From positions 124,001 through 188,000 of the forward strand of contig NZ_JADFBX010000004.1 of assembly GCF_015223055.1 (NCBI RefSeq): 64,000 bases of DNA. The letters run 5' to 3'. Both the position numbers and the translations under genes were made by a program. This document shows, in pieces, positions 61,195 through 64,000 of the stretch (the stretch's first letter is position 1; the number at the start of each line of letters is the position of its first letter). The notes beneath the pieces were generated by a model. That model did no database searches. It saw only the letters and a list, made by a program, of their open reading frames with translations, and was not told where the DNA came from. Source of the DNA: Pedobacter sp. MC2016-24 (GTDB lineage Bacteria; Bacteroidota; Bacteroidia; Sphingobacteriales; Sphingobacteriaceae).

Positions 61195-61270
61195 TTCAGA
61201 TATCCTTAAAGAGGTTACAGAAAAAAGAACAGCAAATAAATTAATTGGTGTTTTGCGAAACGAGCCCTAA
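61195..61270 (+). pseudogene. Remnant resembling the 3' end of the histone-like gene
   Basis: GTTACAGAAAAAAGAACAGC and GTGTTTTGCGAAACGAGCCCT parallel GTGACTGAAAAGAAAAACAGC and AATGTTTTGGGAAATGAACCCT at 61062-61125. It looks like a decayed second copy of the gene end. The rest of the gap from 61271 to 61607 shows nothing I can support. Confidence 0.4.
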
Positions 61271-61607
61271 ATCGGATTTTGTCTAACAAAATTTATTACT
61301 ACCCTTTTTCATTTTTTCTGTAACTAATGTAGACCAATCGATTTGCTGCAGCAACTATATATTAATTATTGCTAACAACCTTAATGTGTTGGGCACAGGT
61401 TGTTCATAATGGAACAATATTGCTACTATCAACGGATTTTTTTGGTGTCTTGTAATGAATTCCAACGTATCTATCTTTCAAATTATCTGAACGTTTAACT
61501 AATAAACTCACCTGTGCAACCTATTGATATAAAATATCGTTATTTCATATGACTGGGAAATATCGGCATGATACTTCCACGTTTCTTATTCTAAATACCA
61601 GAATTGG

Positions 61608-62480
61608 CTAACGTTCATCCCAAAAACTGTAACCTTTAGTATATGCTTCCAATTCACCAATGATGTAATTATATTTTTTTTTCACATCTTCATCTTGAAT
61701 GGTTTCACAAATTTCTTTGAGACGCGGAACAGCTTTTTGTAGTGATCGATCATAACGTTTCATTACTGTAGGAGTATAGGAATAAGGGCCATTCTGGAGA
61801 TATTCGTAGCTAGTGGCCAGATTGATTTCCAGTCCTTTAGATAGTTTCGACCGCTTGGGTATGTTCTCAAGAGCCCCTACATCCTTAAAAAGAAATTTTA
61901 AGTCCTGATAGAATTCTTCCTTTTTTATAAAATCGATGCAGTTTTCATCGATCAAGATTCGAGGGTTTTTAGCGAGTGTAGATTCAAGTTCATATGCCCT
62001 TACCATCGCAGGCCCAATAAGTACGCCGCCTTCTTCGTGAATCAATTGTCCGATAGTTATACCTCCTCGAGTTAAAATTCCATGATCTTCCCATAGGCGA
62101 TAATTTATTTTGGCAGTCAAGGTCATCAAAGCCTTAATAGCGGTAAGGTCTTCTATGTCAACTGAGATGACGATACTGTCTGAAAAATGGGTAACAGCAA
62201 GAGTGGATTGTATTTTACTTTCCCTTGCCAATTTTTTGTAATGCTCAGAAATTTCGTCTAAAGAATCTTGAAGCCCGTACAAATCCTCTCCTTTAAGCCT
62301 TCTTTTTGGTGAAATTTCACGGTGTAACTGATTGAACGTTTCAGTAGCAATGGTATCAGAAGTGATACTTTGCAACACTTCGTAGATCTGGCTTAGAAAA
62401 TTCGGGTCAACCGTTTTGTTTACAATTGCTCGAAAGCCTAGCAAATCCAAAAACAAAATGATACGTTGATTGTATTCCAT
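61608..62480 (-). CDS. Class III nucleotide cyclase-like protein (possibly Pycsar-type)
   Basis: 290 residues. IILFLDLLGFRAIV at the N-terminus gives the first metal Asp (Asp12) and the D-x-x-G-F of class III cyclases; THFSDSIVIS gives the second Asp (Asp101). RGGITIGQLIHEEGG followed by GPAMVRAYELESTLAKNPRI matches the nucleotide-binding side. The C-terminal 100 residues are helical. Short, soluble proteins of this form occur in phage-triggered cyclic nucleotide systems such as Pycsar, but also with unknown roles. It is divergent from a membrane protein gene 84 bases away. Confidence 0.72.
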   Translation of the reverse strand: MEYNQRIILFLDLLGFRAIVNKTVDPNFLSQIYEVLQSITSDTIATETFNQLHREISPKRRLKGEDLYGLQDSLDEISEHYKKLARESKIQSTLAVTHFSDSIVISVDIEDLTAIKALMTLTAKINYRLWEDHGILTRGGITIGQLIHEEGGVLIGPAMVRAYELESTLAKNPRILIDENCIDFIKKEEFYQDLKFLFKDVGALENIPKRSKLSKGLEINLATSYEYLQNGPYSYTPTVMKRYDRSLQKAVPRLKEICETIQDEDVKKKYNYIIGELEAYTKGYSFWDER

Positions 62481-62564
62481 CCTCCTAAATTAGCAGTTAT
62501 CCGTGGAATTGGATAATTTATCGATTTTCATATGTATATTAAGACGAGAATAAGCTAATAGCAT

Positions 62565-63143
62565 ATGACATTTTTTATCCTTCAAATATTTACTAACGTT
62601 TCCAATGAAGTTGCGGCAGCTTACGCCACAGGAGCACTCGGTGCAATATTTGGTATTTTCCAATATTGGGTTAAAGAAAGGGAGCGTAAAAAGAACCAGG
62701 TAAATGCTATTGAACTAGAAAAGTTCAAGCAAAAATCCGAATTATTTATGATGCTTAAAAAAGCTCAAATCGGATATAATGATGAACTGTTAAATGAAGT
62801 TTATAGAATTAGGGTAGAACTGGAAAAAACAATTCAAGTATCAGAGTTCGCGAATTATCAATTTCTATCGGCGTGTCTGGAAGATTTCATTAGTTATTAT
62901 AGGCGAAACGCAAATAAAATAAACTATCTAGATGGAAGTGTACGATCGTTTGCTCATGATATTTTAAAGTATGCTAATGTACTGGAAAGCACTGTATCCT
63001 TGGCTGGACGACGCGATTTGGAAGCCCCGGATATGGAACATATGTTTGGGATAGTTGTTAAGTTACTGGAACTTATTACCGAATACGAGGACTTTTTAAG
63101 GCAGGTTTCAATTAAAGAATTTAAAAGACTGGATACTAATTAA
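62565..63143 (+). CDS. Membrane-anchored protein divergent from the cyclase-like gene
   Basis: 192 residues. One N-terminal membrane segment (EVAAAYATGALGAIFGIFQY, residues 14-33) is followed by a charged stretch (VKERERKKNQ) and a helical cytoplasmic domain (LLNEVYRIRVELEKTIQVSE; LVKLLELITEYEDFLRQ-type end). I do not recognise the family. It lacks a visible cyclic-nucleotide-binding domain. Its start is 84 bases from the cyclase-like start, so the two may share a control region and act together. Confidence 0.65.
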   Translation: MTFFILQIFTNVSNEVAAAYATGALGAIFGIFQYWVKERERKKNQVNAIELEKFKQKSELFMMLKKAQIGYNDELLNEVYRIRVELEKTIQVSEFANYQFLSACLEDFISYYRRNANKINYLDGSVRSFAHDILKYANVLESTVSLAGRRDLEAPDMEHMFGIVVKLLELITEYEDFLRQVSIKEFKRLDTN

Positions 63144-63207
63144 GGTAGATAAGCACAAGTAGCCACTAGGGTTTAGTTGTTGCACGAGTAGGTTATTAAC
63201 CATTGCT

Positions 63208-63948
63208 TTAGTTTTTGATTATCAGTGAATCAATGTCAGAAGTTTTGTAGACCAATGTTCTCGCATTTTTACGGTCATATAGGAATAGGTTTCCGGTAGT
63301 TTGCCCGATATACATCAGTTCTTTGCTTGTGGAAATCTGCCTTGAATGATAATTAAAACTCATATGTCTTTGTGCTATTCCTGATTTGATCCGATCTGCG
63401 TCAAGTTTCCTGTAATTGCTGATTTGTAAGCCAATATAGCAAACGATACTAACAACAACTACAACGGTGTTTTTTCTTATAATTTCCATTCGGCCTGTTG
63501 AGGCAACAAACCAAAGGAGGGCGATAAGCATAAATGCTGAGGCGAATAGGTTAAAATCTTGAAAGTCATAAGTCTGATAATCGAAATAACGCCTCATCAA
63601 CCACCGAATTAAAAACTGCAGTACAAAAATGACGATCAGCCAGGTGAGGAACGATTGAAATAGCCAACTAAAAAACTTGTTGATCTTCGATGGCGAATCT
63701 AAAACCTGGTCTTCCGTTTCGGATTTGACCACAACAACTGGCTTGCCTACAAATTCCTGGATCAACGTGGTGCTGAGGATACTGCTAACAAAAACAATAG
63801 TGGGGAAAAAAGCCATGATTATTTCGGTTGTTGTGATGTAAACATAAATATCAACACTGAACTCCTTGTAGTAAGCGTATAGGTTACAAAAACCAAAATA
63901 GATCAGGCAGATTGAGAGTAATGGGAGATATTCTATTATCTTTTTCAT
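63208..63948 (-). CDS. Four-helix membrane protein
   Basis: About 246 residues from ATG 63948 (MKKIIEYLPLLSICLIYFGF); an upstream in-frame ATG at 63987 would add 13 residues and has a poorer context. Four hydrophobic segments are seen: LLSICLIYFGFCNLYAYY, IIMAFFPTIVFVSSILSTTL, FLTWLIVIFVLQFLIRWL and LFASAFMLIALLWFVA. The C-terminal 85 residues are soluble. The size and the membrane layout resemble effector or channel-type proteins next to defence enzymes, but there is no proof. It converges on the gene at 62565. Confidence 0.65.
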   Translation of the reverse strand: MKKIIEYLPLLSICLIYFGFCNLYAYYKEFSVDIYVYITTTEIIMAFFPTIVFVSSILSTTLIQEFVGKPVVVVKSETEDQVLDSPSKINKFFSWLFQSFLTWLIVIFVLQFLIRWLMRRYFDYQTYDFQDFNLFASAFMLIALLWFVASTGRMEIIRKNTVVVVVSIVCYIGLQISNYRKLDADRIKSGIAQRHMSFNYHSRQISTSKELMYIGQTTGNLFLYDRKNARTLVYKTSDIDSLIIKN

Positions 63949-64000
63949 TAATGTAGCGTTAAGATTTTTAAATATAGCATTTACCAATGATAAGCTTTGT

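Larger units (their letters stand above)
7884..64000. mobile_element. Integrative and conjugative element, left part
   Basis: The stretch starts at the tRNA 3' end and runs past the window edge. It carries two integrase-type serine recombinases at the left end, a mobilisation module (17403-20882), RteC, a Tra operon of the CTnDOT kind (51168-59855), and large blocks of cargo including probable antiphage genes, a RiPP-like cluster and repair genes. TraN, TraO and later tra genes, and the right att site, are not in the window. The boundaries at the right and any nested elements are inferred. Confidence 0.82.

Overview
The window looks like a Bacteroidota chromosome, most likely Pedobacter or a close Sphingobacteriaceae relative. 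The reasons are the SusC/SusD pair with a FecI-type sigma factor and FecR, promoters of the TTTG/TAnnTTTG type, a DAHP synthase-chorismate mutase fusion, and a CTnDOT-like Tra system with RteC and a BfmA-like mobilisation protein. This assignment rests on gene content; no database search was possible.

Bases 1-7800 are core chromosome. A leftward aromatic amino acid operon (pheA, DAHP synthase/chorismate mutase, aroA, aroC) is preceded by a leader that looks like a textbook attenuator: a 20-residue peptide rich in Tyr and Phe, an intrinsic terminator, and a competing pairing. Next come aroB with an S4 RNA-binding gene, a rightward proline dehydrogenase, and a HAD phosphatase.

At 7810-7883 lies a tRNA with anticodon CAT. 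From its 3' end to the end of the window the DNA appears to be one large integrative and conjugative element (ICE), whose right end is not seen. Two large serine recombinases sit at the left end; the first takes its last 12 codons and its stop from the tRNA. A cargo zone follows (10968-16681) with a STAND NTPase gene, a degenerate direct repeat, and two frameshifted genes. The mobilisation module (BfmA-like protein, relaxase, VirD4-like coupling protein, probable oriT) is at 17182-20882.

From 20934 to 26432 there are a CoiA-like gene, a 120-base hairpin, a short RadC, a GHKL ATPase with a probable nuclease domain, and a three-gene set of a catalytically altered S24/UmuD-like protein, an unknown protein and AlkB. 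From 26655 to 38884 an ECF sigma factor, FecR, SusC, SusD, a thioredoxin-like lipoprotein or periplasmic protein, and a full-length lantibiotic dehydratase lead to two tandem copies of a tiny precursor gene. The precursor is very rich in Thr and has no Cys, and no LanC cyclase gene is nearby. This is the strongest candidate for an undescribed system here. The first precursor copy differs from the second only by silent changes and one extra A in a poly-A run.

From 39849 to 49354 come an alpha-oxoamine synthase, a TetR-headed regulator, a small unknown operon with an RNA polymerase alpha-CTD-like protein, and a reverse transcriptase with nitrilase pair (DRT-like antiphage locus) plus a ParB-like protein. 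The transfer operon (rteC, traE-traF-traG, traI-like, two related secreted proteins, traJ, traK, a traL-like gene, traM, DUF3945-like, histone H1-like) fills 49517-61150. Beyond it are a class III cyclase-like protein and two membrane proteins that could form another defence locus.
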